A stretch of DNA of 49,382 bases from Candidatus Staskawiczbacteria bacterium RIFCSPHIGHO2_02_FULL_42_22 (GTDB lineage: Bacteria > Patescibacteriota > Minisyncoccia > Minisyncoccales > Staskawiczbacteraceae), in contig MHOT01000019.1 of NCBI GenBank assembly GCA_001820175.1, positions 1 to 49,382 on the forward strand. The letters run 5' to 3'. Under the pieces are notes generated by a model. It was not told where the DNA came from, did not search any database, and saw nothing but the letters and a program-made list of their open reading frames with translations. Of the stretch, positions 27,630-36,637 are shown one piece after another. Position 1 is the stretch's first letter. Every line of letters starts with the position of its first letter. A program made the translations under genes and the position numbers.

Positions 27630-28643
27630 ATGACCATCGGCCAAGGTTTTAAAAAAAAACTCTTTAATGGAATATGCGTTTTTTTGGCGCTGATTTTTTT
27701 TGTGGCGTTATTTGAAATATATGCCCCTAAATCATTTTCCCAAAAACCGTCCGCTTTGTATGTGGTGCAAAAGGGGAGTGGAGGCAGTGCCATTGCGTCT
27801 GATTTGAAAGCCGCGGGCATGATAAAAAGCACTCTGTTTTTTAGGGCCTACGCGATTGTATCTGGAAGTTACACCCGACTGCAAGCGGGCACGTACGAAA
27901 TTTCTCCTTACATGTCCATTGCCGCCATTATTAAAAAACTTGCTACCGGGGATGTGGCAAAAAATACCATTACCATTATTGAGGGGTGGGATAAACGGGA
28001 TATTATTCAATACGCGGAAAGCAAAAATCTCTTTTTAGGGGAAGAATTTTTGGCGGTTTTTTCCAGGGATTTCAGTTCCGGTTTTTCGTTTTTAAGTGAT
28101 AAACCAAGGGGATCGGATTTGGAAGGTTATATTTTTCCCGACACCTACCAACTAAAACTTGAGGCCGCTCCTGAGGAATTCATAAAAATTGCCCTGGCTA
28201 ACTTTGATAAAAAATTAACCCAAGGGTTGCGCCAGGAGATTGCTGGTCAGGGCAAGACCATCTTTGGGGTAATTACCATGGCTTCCATGATTGAAAAAGA
28301 GGTCCAAAGTATGAGTGATAAAAAAATGGTGTCAGGTATTTTATGGAAACGCCTTGAGGCCGGTATGCCATTGCAGGTGGATGCAACCGTTAACTATGTC
28401 ACTGGAAAAAATACCCGTAGCACCACCATAGTCGATACCGGTATTGATTCCCCGTACAATACCTATAAGTATTCGGGGCTGCCCAAGGGGCCTATTGGCA
28501 ATCCCGGAATAGATAGCATCATAGCTGCCGTTTACCCGGCAGAAAATCCTTATTGGTATTATCTTTCAACAAAAGAAGGTAAAACTATTTTTAGTAAAAC
28601 TCTGGAGGAACACAATGCCGCGGTGGCAAAGTACCTTAAATAG
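27630..28643 (+). CDS. mltG: Endolytic transglycosylase MltG
   Basis: VVQKGSGGSAIASDLKAAGMIKSTLFFRAYA...LEGYIFPDTYQL...MASMIEKEVQS...YNTYKYSGLPKGPIGNPGIDSIIAAVYPA. Confidence 0.93.
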   Translation: MTIGQGFKKKLFNGICVFLALIFFVALFEIYAPKSFSQKPSALYVVQKGSGGSAIASDLKAAGMIKSTLFFRAYAIVSGSYTRLQAGTYEISPYMSIAAIIKKLATGDVAKNTITIIEGWDKRDIIQYAESKNLFLGEEFLAVFSRDFSSGFSFLSDKPRGSDLEGYIFPDTYQLKLEAAPEEFIKIALANFDKKLTQGLRQEIAGQGKTIFGVITMASMIEKEVQSMSDKKMVSGILWKRLEAGMPLQVDATVNYVTGKNTRSTTIVDTGIDSPYNTYKYSGLPKGPIGNPGIDSIIAAVYPAENPYWYYLSTKEGKTIFSKTLEEHNAAVAKYLK

Positions 28644-28790
28644 GTAACCCCCCACACCCCCCCCACCATCACTACCGATGTCATTCCCGACGCGCACGAT
28701 CGGGAATCCAGGGTATCTTGTTTGAAAATCTTCTGGATCTCGCTTCAAAAGCCCGGGATGACAACGAGAGGCGTGAGGGGTTACTTAAAT
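28644..28790. repeat. GTAACCCC-capped repeat with gtcattcccg...cgggatgac core
   Basis: gtaaccccccacacc...gtcattcccgacgcgcacgatcgggaatccag...cccgggatgac...gcgtgaggggttac. Confidence 0.65.
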
Positions 28791-28831
28791 AGGTATTTAC
28801 AAAACAAAATAAATGTACTAATATCTTAATC

Positions 28832-29491
28832 ATGATTAACTTATCAGCAAATATACGAATTACCGTTGGCAAAAAGAACGCATCACTGAAAGCGGCTGGA
28901 AAGGTGCCGGCCGTGGTGTATGGACCTGGAGTCAAAAATGCTTCTTTGGAAATTGATGAAAAAGAATTTAAAAAAGTGTGGCTAAAGGCCGGGGAAAGCT
29001 CTTTGGTTGAACTTGTAATAGAAGGCGAAAAAGAGAAGCGGCCGGTATTAATTCACGAAATTCAAAGAAATCCGGTTTCCGACAAAATTATCCACGTCGA
29101 TTTTTTCCAGGCCTCTCTAAAAGAAGAAGTAGAGGTTGCCATTCCTTTGGTTTTTGAAGGCGTATCTTTGGCCGAAAAGGACTTGGGCGGAACCCTCAAT
29201 AAAAATATACTTGAAATTGAAGTAAAGGCCTTGCCTCAAAATTTACCCCACGAAATTAAGGTATCTATTGAATCGCTGAAGACCTTCGAAGACCATATTT
29301 TGGTAAAGGATTTGGTATTACCCTTGAATGTGACAGCATTAAAAAACCCTGACGAAATTGTGGCGTCAGTTTTGCCACCACAAAAAGTTGAGGAGGAGCT
29401 GGCAGCGGAAATTACTGAAAACGTTGAAGATGTGGCAAAGGTAGAGAAGGAGAAGAAGGAGGAAGAGGTAGTGCCGGAGATTAAAGAATAG
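28832..29491 (+). CDS. rplY: Ribosomal protein bL25 (Ctc-type)
   Basis: NASLKAAGKVPAVVYGPGVKNASLEIDEKEF...KRPVLIHEIQRNPVSDKIIHVDFFQ; acidic C-terminal tail. Confidence 0.92.
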   Translation: MINLSANIRITVGKKNASLKAAGKVPAVVYGPGVKNASLEIDEKEFKKVWLKAGESSLVELVIEGEKEKRPVLIHEIQRNPVSDKIIHVDFFQASLKEEVEVAIPLVFEGVSLAEKDLGGTLNKNILEIEVKALPQNLPHEIKVSIESLKTFEDHILVKDLVLPLNVTALKNPDEIVASVLPPQKVEEELAAEITENVEDVAKVEKEKKEEEVVPEIKE

Positions 29492-29495
29492 GTAG

Positions 29496-29526
29496 TAATG
29501 CAACCCCGCAGGGGGTTGTTTTTTTG
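29496..29526 (+). terminator. Terminator after rplY
   Basis: gcaaccccgcagggggttgtttttttg. Confidence 0.8.
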
Positions 29527-29550
29527 TGTGAAAAGAGGATAATGAAGACG

Positions 29551-29697
29551 TAATTTGAAATTTACAATTTGAAATTTGAAATCAATATTAAATGTTTTAA
29601 TAATTAAATTTGAAAACGTCGTGTCGGGTTTCCATCATTTCAAATTCACTTTTTTCAAATTGATTTCAAATTTCAAATTGTAAATTTCAAATTAAAA
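29551..29697. repeat. AT-rich word-repeat hairpin
   Basis: aatttgaaatttacaatttgaaatttgaaatcaa...gaaaacgtcg...ttgatttcaaatttcaaattgtaaatttcaaatt. Confidence 0.85.
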
Positions 29698-29699
29698 CC

Positions 29700-31085
29700 A
29701 TGTTTTCTATTAAAAAAACCATCATTACAGGATTGTTTCTATTGGGCTTACCCCTTTTAATCCATGCTGAAGACCTAGCTTTAACTTGCAAGCAGCTTTC
29801 AGAAACTCAAGATAGCTGCCAAAGTTTAAGTTCATCGGAGTGCCGGTCATTGCTTGAAAAATGTGCTGCTTACTACGATGCGCAAAGCGCGGCCATTGCC
29901 CAGGATATTACCAAAACCAGCCAACAGAAAAATACCTTGCAAAACCAAATTTCTCTGCTTAGGAAAAAAATTACCGGCCTTGAATACCAAATCAACCAAG
30001 GGACCCTGATGGTAAAGGATTTAAATTCTCAAATTGGTGATACCCAGGATTCAATTAATAAAACCAGTCAAAAAATTAATGAATCAAAGGCCCAAATCGC
30101 CGCCATTTTGAGGTCGCTGTATGAAGAAGACCAAAAATCATCTTTTCAGATTTTGCTTGAAGGCAATATTACTCATTTTTTCAGCAACCTTACCTACCTG
30201 GAAAATTTAAATGCCAGGGTATCGGATCTTTTGCAAAGTACCACCAATTTAAAATCGTACCTGGAAAGCCAGGAGGCGAAAATGGATGCAGAACGAGGCC
30301 AGTTGCAAAAGACCATAAAAATCCAAAACCAGCAAAGGCAAGAAATTAATCAAAATAAAAAACAGCAGGAGACGTATTTAAATCTTACCGAGGCCCAGTA
30401 CCAGCAGCAGCAGAAAGAAAAAGCAGCGGCAGATAAAAATGCAGCTTCTATTAAAGCTAGAATTTTTGATTTAATCGGTGTTTCCAAGGCGCCTAATTTT
30501 GGCCAGGCCTTGGAAATGGCAAAATATGTTTCCAGTATTACCGGTGTGCGGCCGGCATTCTTGCTGGCGGTATTAACCCAGGAGTCCAATTTGGGAAAAA
30601 ATGTGGGTCAGTGTTATGTGACCGATTTTTCCACGGGCAATGGCACTAATTTGCAGGGAACTCCAAAGCAAAGGGTAATGAGCCCAAGAACGATCCCCAG
30701 CTTTATTGAATTAACCGCAGGGCTTGGAATGGAATCAGCAAAGACACCGGTTTCTTGTTGGATACCCCTTTATTCTGGTGGCGTGCCGTATGGTTGGGGA
30801 GGCGCCATGGGGCCGGCGCAGTTTATTGCTTCAACGTGGAATTTGTATAAAGGCAAGGTAGCTCAAATAACTGGCAGTTTAGCCAATCCGTGGAACATTA
30901 AAGATGCATTTTTAGCATCGGGATTATTACTAAAAGATAATGGAGCGTTAACCAGCGAAGCAACTGCTGCGGCTAAATATTATTGCGGCGGCAGTTATAC
31001 CAGGAGCGAATGCCGATCGTACGCCAATTCGGTCCTGCGCTATGCCAGCCAGTACGAGGCGGATATTGCGGCCATCGGAGGGTAG
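29700..31085 (+). CDS. Secreted coiled-coil protein with lytic transglycosylase-like C-terminus
   Basis: Signal peptide; EnvC-like coiled coil; SITGVRPAFLLAVLTQESNLGKNVGQCYV...MGPAQFIASTWNLYK. Confidence 0.85.
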   Translation: MFSIKKTIITGLFLLGLPLLIHAEDLALTCKQLSETQDSCQSLSSSECRSLLEKCAAYYDAQSAAIAQDITKTSQQKNTLQNQISLLRKKITGLEYQINQGTLMVKDLNSQIGDTQDSINKTSQKINESKAQIAAILRSLYEEDQKSSFQILLEGNITHFFSNLTYLENLNARVSDLLQSTTNLKSYLESQEAKMDAERGQLQKTIKIQNQQRQEINQNKKQQETYLNLTEAQYQQQQKEKAAADKNAASIKARIFDLIGVSKAPNFGQALEMAKYVSSITGVRPAFLLAVLTQESNLGKNVGQCYVTDFSTGNGTNLQGTPKQRVMSPRTIPSFIELTAGLGMESAKTPVSCWIPLYSGGVPYGWGGAMGPAQFIASTWNLYKGKVAQITGSLANPWNIKDAFLASGLLLKDNGALTSEATAAAKYYCGGSYTRSECRSYANSVLRYASQYEADIAAIGG

Positions 31086-31097
31086 GGGGAGCGCTCA

Positions 31098-31215
31098 GCA
31101 ACGCACTAAAAGAACCCGGCATCGGCTCGCATAATCCGCCCACTGGCGGATGCGAGCCGTGCCTTTCTCTCGGCGCGACAATGCGCGCCTGCGAGGGGTT
31201 CTTTTAGTACGTTGC
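31098..31215. repeat. Large hairpin, TIR gcaacg(c)actaaaagaaccc
   Basis: gcaacgcactaaaagaaccc...ggggttcttttagtacgttgc with inner ggctcgcataatccgcc/ggcggatgcgagcc. Confidence 0.8.
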
Positions 31216-31310
31216 CCTCGCTTTAAGCGAATACAAGCCAGGCGCAGAATTTTACTGCTGCAAAATTGCCTGCGGGCCTGCGCCTGGAAAGGAAGGCGGA
31301 TGAATTAAAA

Positions 31311-31352
31311 ACACCGTAAATTTTGTGAATACAACATTTACGGTGTTTTTTG
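31311..31352 (+). terminator. Terminator hairpin
   Basis: acaccgtaaattttgtgaatacaacatttacggtgttttttgt. Confidence 0.75.
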
Positions 31353-31376
31353 TATCCATGTTTTTTTGTAAACCAG

Positions 31377-31405
31377 TTGACATGAATTAATGTAAGTGAT
31401 ATACA
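31377..31405 (+). promoter_or_regulatory. Sigma70-type promoter upstream of the structured region
   Basis: TTGACA (31377) - 17 nt - TATACA (31400). Confidence 0.65.
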
Positions 31406-31411
31406 TTAATT

Positions 31412-32045
31412 ACCATTTTTTGGAGGGGTTCTCCGACTCTTCCAGGTTGACGCCTCGCCTAGCGGGGGTTGTCAGCTCTTTTTCGGACAGCTAGGCCTCG
31501 GAGAGACGTTTCTCGGTCTTTCCAACGAGGAGCAACAGGGATAGTCCGGGTGCGGCCGACGCAATCCCGGGCGAATCCATCAGTCGGCTGCGGGAGGTTG
31601 AAGGGCAACCTTTGGCCTTCCGCAGATTCTTTGAATTCGTTAACGGAGGGTAATCTCGCATTCGCCATTCAGGGTATTAATACCCCCTGAACACCCAAGC
31701 GTGCCGGCGCGGTGAATTTTTTCCGGCCTCTTTACCATTCGATCGCAGCTGTATCAGACAGCGCGATCGCCGTTTGGAAGTTAGCGAGAATCTCGCCAAA
31801 CGGTTTTGTTCTTTTGAGAATTGACAGGGAGCAGACCCAAATCTGCTTAGCGTGGGCGGTTTAAGGCGGACCGCCTATGGGCGAATTAGCGAATTGACCA
31901 TATTCGCTTTAATCTCACTCAAACGCGAAGGGTCCCATTCTCACGGGATCTACCTGTCAATTTTTTCTCATAAAGCCGAGTCGAGATTTTCTTTAACGGG
32001 ACCTCATTCTCCCGTTTTAGCAAAGTTTCCTCGGCTTCTTTTTTT
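31412..32045 (+). ncRNA. Candidate structured non-coding RNA region (one or more RNAs), family not recognised
   Basis: Hairpins ctgcgggaggttgaagggcaacctttggccttccgcag, cagggtattaataccccctg, cgtttgg..ccaaacgg, aattgacagg..cctgtcaatt, aagccgag..ctcggcttctttttttt. No convincing long conserved protein. Confidence 0.4.
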
Positions 32046-32119
32046 TGGAAAAAATATGGTATAAATAAGTAGGGGTTATGGGGCGAATATGGGTCCTTCG
32101 CACTTTTCAAGGAGAAATC

Positions 32120-32287
32120 ATGGGGCTGCTCATTAGTGGCTTTTGCGGCATATTTTTATTAATTGCCTTTCTGCTTTCTGTTGGTAGTAATAAAAGGCCC
32201 GCATATTGTGTGCACTGTTCTCATACTACGAGAAAATCCTCGTTTTTTGGCACCTGCAATCGCTGTAGGAAATGTATTTACTGTTGA
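32120..32287 (+). CDS. Small TM + zinc-ribbon-like protein
   Basis: MGLLISGFCGIFLLIAFLLSVGSNKRPAYCVHCSHTTRKSSFFGTCNRCRKCIYC; RBS aaggagaaatc. Confidence 0.6.
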   Translation: MGLLISGFCGIFLLIAFLLSVGSNKRPAYCVHCSHTTRKSSFFGTCNRCRKCIYC

Positions 32288-32337
32288 AGCCGAATTGCGG
32301 CTACCCAAGAAATACTTGCTATATCTGGAGGGACGCC

Positions 32338-32502
32338 ATGGCTTTTTTTCTTCAATTTTTGGTGTATAGTGTTTTGGTGACCGCCGTGGTTTTTTGGGTC
32401 ACCTATGCCAAAAGTGAAGGCAAGACCTGCCGGCATTGCCGGCAGGTGATTGATACCAATAATGCTGGTATTTGCCAGCATTGCGGCCGATATATCGGCT
32501 AG
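32338..32502 (+). CDS. Small TM + zinc-ribbon-like protein
   Basis: MAFFLQFLVYSVLVTAVVFWVTYAKSEGKTCRHCRQVIDTNNAGICQHCGRYIG; RBS ggaggga. Confidence 0.65.
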   Translation: MAFFLQFLVYSVLVTAVVFWVTYAKSEGKTCRHCRQVIDTNNAGICQHCGRYIG

Positions 32503-32561
32503 TAGCGGTTGTCTTTCAACTGCGTTATGCTCGGAACCCCCATGTTTCGAGCTTTTATTAT

Positions 32562-32637
32562 GTCCCGATTGTTCCAACAGAATGGGAACAATCGAGGATC
32601 CTCGTATAAATTTAATGTTATTCAATTTATCGGGACG
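32562..32637. repeat. gtcccgat...atcgggac hairpin with atcgaggatcctcg
   Basis: Same family as ~15227-15275 (both contain atcgaggatcctcg between gtcccgat and atcgggac). Confidence 0.6.
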
Positions 32638-32676
32638 ACAAATTAACGCGTGTCATTGTTCCTATTTGATAACCCT

Positions 32677-32774
32677 CGTCATTGCGAGCCGCCCTGAGCC
32701 ATAGCAAAGGGCGGCGTGGCAATCTCAAATTGAGTAGAGATTGCTTCGTCATCTACGCCTTCCTCGCAATGACG
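32677..32774. repeat. CGTCATTGCGAG...CTCGCAATGACG repeat
   Basis: cgtcattgcgagccgcc...ggcgtggcaatctcaaattgagtagagattgcttcgtc...cctcgcaatgacg. Confidence 0.8.
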
Positions 32775-32906
32775 ACTTGTTCGGTGAGCAGTTACTGGTA
32801 GGGGGCTTTACTTTTTAAATTTTTAGTTTATGATACCTATTGTGTACTTTGTCAATTTAACGTCTGTTACTTTTTAGTAGCGGGCCACTCTTTCAGGGAG
32901 CATCTC

Positions 32907-33488
32907 GTGAATCGAGAAGATATTCTGCAAAGGATCGCCTCGCAGATCGACGAGGTCAAAAAACTGGAACTGGCTCTTGGGAAGTTGAATTCAAAACGCA
33001 ACCAGTTGTCTAAGGACTACGAGGAGAAAAAAAATCTTCTGGAGAGAATCTGTGGCGCATCCTGGGAGGATTTATGGAGTGCTATGGACGTGGCTCAAAA
33101 ACCGGAGGATAGTTCCGATTCGGAGCCCAAAAAAGTTCCGGAACCCAAAAGGGCCCAAACCCAAAAGCCCCGGCAGTCAAAACGACTGTTGGTGGCAAAG
33201 GATTCGGTCGCCTACTGGATTCTGTCCGCCATCGACCACTACGAGCGCAACAATCCCGACTCGCGCACCGATGTCGAGTCCATCAAAATTTTCATCGATT
33301 CCACTAAACCCGATTTCCTGCCGCATCACAGTCCAAACTCGGTTGCGTGGACCGTCTATAATCTGACTCTTCGGAGGATGATTACTAGAACTCGCGGCCG
33401 TTCGGGCAAGAACAAAAAATCCCAGTATCATCTTACGGATCTAGGAAAACAGGCGCTTCTGGTCCATCAGCAAGGGGGTGAGCAATGA
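32907..33488 (+). CDS. Coiled coil + winged-helix-like protein
   Basis: N-term coiled coil; C-term SVAYWILSAIDHY...VAWTVYNLTLRRMITRTRGRSGKNKKSQYHLTDLGKQAL resembles wHTH. Confidence 0.65.
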   Translation: MNREDILQRIASQIDEVKKLELALGKLNSKRNQLSKDYEEKKNLLERICGASWEDLWSAMDVAQKPEDSSDSEPKKVPEPKRAQTQKPRQSKRLLVAKDSVAYWILSAIDHYERNNPDSRTDVESIKIFIDSTKPDFLPHHSPNSVAWTVYNLTLRRMITRTRGRSGKNKKSQYHLTDLGKQALLVHQQGGEQ

Positions 33489-34285
33489 GTGACGATCCTC
33501 AAGTGGTAGCAGCTGCCAAGCTGCTACGCGACAAACTGAAGCTGACGATGGAACGCAAAAAAATAACATCGGTCAGCAAATTGGCCCGGTACCTCTGTGT
33601 ACCCCGGCCAACGATTCAGGATTACTTTTCGGATAGTAACACCTCTCGGTTGCCCACCCCCAAGACCTTAAACAGGATACGAAGGCGGGCAAGTGAAATC
33701 ACTGAAGAGGATGCCAGAATCATTGAAACTGGCTTCTCTCGCATGATTTCCCGAACACGGTCAGAAGGGGCTAAGACAAAAATAGAAGGACCTAAGGCCG
33801 GTCCGGATAATCGCCCGGCCCCATCTGTGCCTCCACCATTCGAACAATCTGCAGAGCCAGAAAGTTTGGCCCTGCAGCTGATTGCAATGATACTGGAAGA
33901 TGCCGCTAAGGCAAGCTCCTTAAACCCCATAGCTCTTTTGAGTCAAGCGGGGTTGGGCAGATACAGTGTCGGAGACATGCCTTGGATCTTAACTAAAGAC
34001 AATTTCCGGTGTTTTGATATTACGAAATGGACACCAGAAGAGCAGGGGCAATTTTTGGCCTATACCAACCTCGTGTTGGAACAAGCCAGAAAATGTATGC
34101 TGCTCTTGGCTCAATTCGAGCCGGGCCAGGTTCGGGATGAACTCGGTGAACGGTTAGCGCGTAACGCTGACCTCTTGTGGCAGACCTTCCGGGTTGCCAC
34201 CCATGTGCTTCCAGGTGAGCTGATAAAAGATATCGACCTGGAACTCATGTGTAAGTCCCTCAATTCCAACCAGAAAGGATCGTGA
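33485..34285 (+). CDS. HTH-containing protein of unknown function
   Basis: ITSVSKLARYLCVPRPTIQDYFSDSNTSRLPTPKTLNRIRRRA (HTH-like); translationally overlaps both neighbours. Confidence 0.7.
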   Translation: MSDDPQVVAAAKLLRDKLKLTMERKKITSVSKLARYLCVPRPTIQDYFSDSNTSRLPTPKTLNRIRRRASEITEEDARIIETGFSRMISRTRSEGAKTKIEGPKAGPDNRPAPSVPPPFEQSAEPESLALQLIAMILEDAAKASSLNPIALLSQAGLGRYSVGDMPWILTKDNFRCFDITKWTPEEQGQFLAYTNLVLEQARKCMLLLAQFEPGQVRDELGERLARNADLLWQTFRVATHVLPGELIKDIDLELMCKSLNSNQKGS

Positions 34286-36345
34286 CCATGAAAAAGTCCA
34301 AGAAGTGTGCGACCTATGTGGCCGAACAGATCCGCCCGCAGTGCGATCACTTAACGTCTATCCAGCGATTGACCTGCGATATTGGCGGTCCATTCGGCCA
34401 CCTGATCGAGGCCATCTGGAATTCCTACGAGCATGGTGAAGCCAAACACATTTGGATTATGGTGAATGGCCGGGGTTTAAGCTACGAAATCAGTATCGTT
34501 GACGATGGAAAAGGTATGAATGCCTACCGTCGCCAGCGTTCACTGAACTTGGCCATGACTGCGGAAGTCCAAGTCGGTCGGAATTACCAAGACCTAGGAC
34601 TGAAGCGGCTGGCGGCTGACTTCAAACACGTCACGGTGCATACCGTAAACGTCGATGAAAAAGAGGCCGATCCGGATTCGTATCCCATGTGGACCATGGA
34701 TTACGATTTCGATACCCTGTTCAGTATTCTTGCCGGTAAAACTGAAGGGACGATTGAAGCCAAGCCCTCTCCTCCGAATTTTTTGCAAATGGATTTGCCA
34801 GAGGGTTCAACGGGAACCAAGATTCACCTGAAGCAACCCCGCGAAGGCCGGCGGCATTTTACCGCCGAAAAAATTCGCAAGGATTTGCCGGATTGCTTGC
34901 CGCCGCAGGTTGCCGATCGGGTGTACGTGAACGGTTTGCCGCTTGAAAAGCGCCAGATCGTTGGAGAGCCCTTCAAGATGGTGATTGATGCCCATCCTCA
35001 TTTGGGGCGGGTTGGCATTGATCTCTATGTTCCCACGACCAGGACCATGCGAGACCAGCTCAAGATAGGACCCTTTGAGGGCGTTTGCGACTGGCGAAAG
35101 TTCTATTCCCAGATCCCCGAGGAGGTGGTGGGCGAGAAGCTCAATATTCTTCTTGACGGGGTCTTTGGAACAATCTACGTTGAGGCCTTCAAGGGCTTTG
35201 TGACGGCGTCTCGTCAGGATTTCGAGGCCTCGTTATTTTCCAACTCCCTTTTGCTCAAATTCGTCGATTTCATGGAACGGGAAGTTTGCGATCCCCTCCA
35301 ACAGCTTCTGGGGATGATTCAGCAGACCGAAGTCAATAAGCGTGATCAGCGCTTGTTGGATCAGTTAAGAAAGTATGCTGGAGCGCTCGGCGGCAAGGAA
35401 GATCGCGGGGTGGCCAAGCCCAGCATTCTGACCCTCGATACTTCGTTCATTGAAGTGCTGCCCAGCCAGTCCCGGCCGATTGAAATCAAGGTTGATAAAT
35501 ACGATCCTGATCTCAAGTTGGCATGGGAAATTTCAAGCTGCGGGGGTAGAACAGAGGTTTCTGCCGAGGGCCGTTCAGTCCGATACTGGCCTGGGGCCAA
35601 GGTAGGCGGATACGACCTGGTGTGCTACTACGTGGACGAGCCCAAGACCAGGGCGCGGGTCGAAATCTCAATAGTTTCAGAAAAAAAGCTCAGGATCCAT
35701 CCCCAGCGGGTTACCGTCTATCCGGGGCGGACTAAGCGCCTGATGGCTGTCAATTGGGAGGACTGTTCGTCCGGAGCCGAAAACCTCCGGTGGCGAATCG
35801 ACCCAAAAGAAGACAAGGAAGGTCGATTTATTTCAACCATCATGGACAGAAAGCGGGAATCGGAAACGGCCTGTGGCCCGGAAGCGGTCTATTGTGCCGG
35901 AAGTAAATTGGGCACCTATCGGGTCGAATTGTTCGACAAAAACAATCGGCGCGTAGTTGCTGTTTGTGATATCACGGTGGCCGAACCTCTTGAAAAGAAA
36001 GAAAGTGGCGGGCGCTCCCATGATGTTATCGTCATTGATGGGTCTCGTTACCACATTGACTTTGACCGCATGGCAACCTACCCCGGCCTCTCAAGGCTTT
36101 TCAGGGGGTCTCACCGAGATGTTGTGGAAATCAGGATCAACCGCCTTCACCCGGCGTGTAAGCACGCTGAAAGATGTCGCGGTGACGATGGGTTGCTGGA
36201 ACTGGCGCTAAACCAGTTACTCATGCTCCACATCGAGGATCGCGCTCGCCTGACAGGAGAATCACTGTCTTCAACCGAAATTACTCGCCGGTTCGGTGAT
36301 CTTTACCGGACCATGGTCGAGGAATACGAAAGACGTGATTCATAG
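34282..36345 (+). CDS. GHKL (HSP90/MutL/MORC-type) ATPase with beta-rich/Ig-like central regions
   Basis: N box GHLIEAIWNSYEHGEAKHIWI; G1 VDDGKGMNA; G2-like QDLGLKRLAADF; later VTVYPGRTKRLMAVNWED...LGTYRVELFDKNNRRVVAVCDI. Confidence 0.8.
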   Translation: MTMKKSKKCATYVAEQIRPQCDHLTSIQRLTCDIGGPFGHLIEAIWNSYEHGEAKHIWIMVNGRGLSYEISIVDDGKGMNAYRRQRSLNLAMTAEVQVGRNYQDLGLKRLAADFKHVTVHTVNVDEKEADPDSYPMWTMDYDFDTLFSILAGKTEGTIEAKPSPPNFLQMDLPEGSTGTKIHLKQPREGRRHFTAEKIRKDLPDCLPPQVADRVYVNGLPLEKRQIVGEPFKMVIDAHPHLGRVGIDLYVPTTRTMRDQLKIGPFEGVCDWRKFYSQIPEEVVGEKLNILLDGVFGTIYVEAFKGFVTASRQDFEASLFSNSLLLKFVDFMEREVCDPLQQLLGMIQQTEVNKRDQRLLDQLRKYAGALGGKEDRGVAKPSILTLDTSFIEVLPSQSRPIEIKVDKYDPDLKLAWEISSCGGRTEVSAEGRSVRYWPGAKVGGYDLVCYYVDEPKTRARVEISIVSEKKLRIHPQRVTVYPGRTKRLMAVNWEDCSSGAENLRWRIDPKEDKEGRFISTIMDRKRESETACGPEAVYCAGSKLGTYRVELFDKNNRRVVAVCDITVAEPLEKKESGGRSHDVIVIDGSRYHIDFDRMATYPGLSRLFRGSHRDVVEIRINRLHPACKHAERCRGDDGLLELALNQLLMLHIEDRARLTGESLSSTEITRRFGDLYRTMVEEYERRDS

Positions 36346-36374
36346 TTCTTTAATCTGCCATAGGCAGAATTTCA

Positions 36375-36412
36375 TGGGGCTGCATACCTATTGTGTGCAG
36401 CCCTTTTTTATT
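36375..36412 (+). terminator. Terminator after the GHKL gene
   Basis: ggggctgcatacctattgtgtgcagccctttttta. Confidence 0.8.
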
Positions 36413-36557
36413 GCGCAAGATTATTAACTTTAACGTGAAGCAGGGGGTATTGAGGGTGTTTTGAAAAATCCGTTTTCCCCCAAATGTCAGCGGGGGTGAT
36501 TGCGGGGAACTGACATTTGGGGGAAAAGCGAGATTTTCCGAATAGCACCAATTAAAT

Positions 36558-36586
36558 TTGACAAATTTATTTTTTAGGTTTAGTAT
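36558..36586 (+). promoter_or_regulatory. Sigma70-type promoter for the 491-aa ORF
   Basis: TTGACA (36558) - 17 nt - TAGTAT (36581); then gttctttgacaa leader motif and RBS ggaggaatt. Confidence 0.65.
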
Positions 36587-36637
36587 TTTAGATGTTCTTT
36601 GACAATCTGGGGAATCTCTTTTTTTTGTGGAGGAATT

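Noticed and set aside
27490-29697. CRISPR array at the repetitive AT-rich segments
   Set aside because: No regular repeat-spacer spacing and no cas genes; segments are imperfect palindromes.
31540-31660. RNase P RNA or tmRNA in the structured region (gatagtccgggtgc resembles a P4-like string)
   Set aside because: Other conserved regions of RNase P or tmRNA were not found by eye.
31459-31690. Overlapping ORFs on both strands in the 31.4-31.7 kb region
   Set aside because: Mirror-image ORFs in a hairpin-rich segment; better explained as structured non-coding DNA/RNA.
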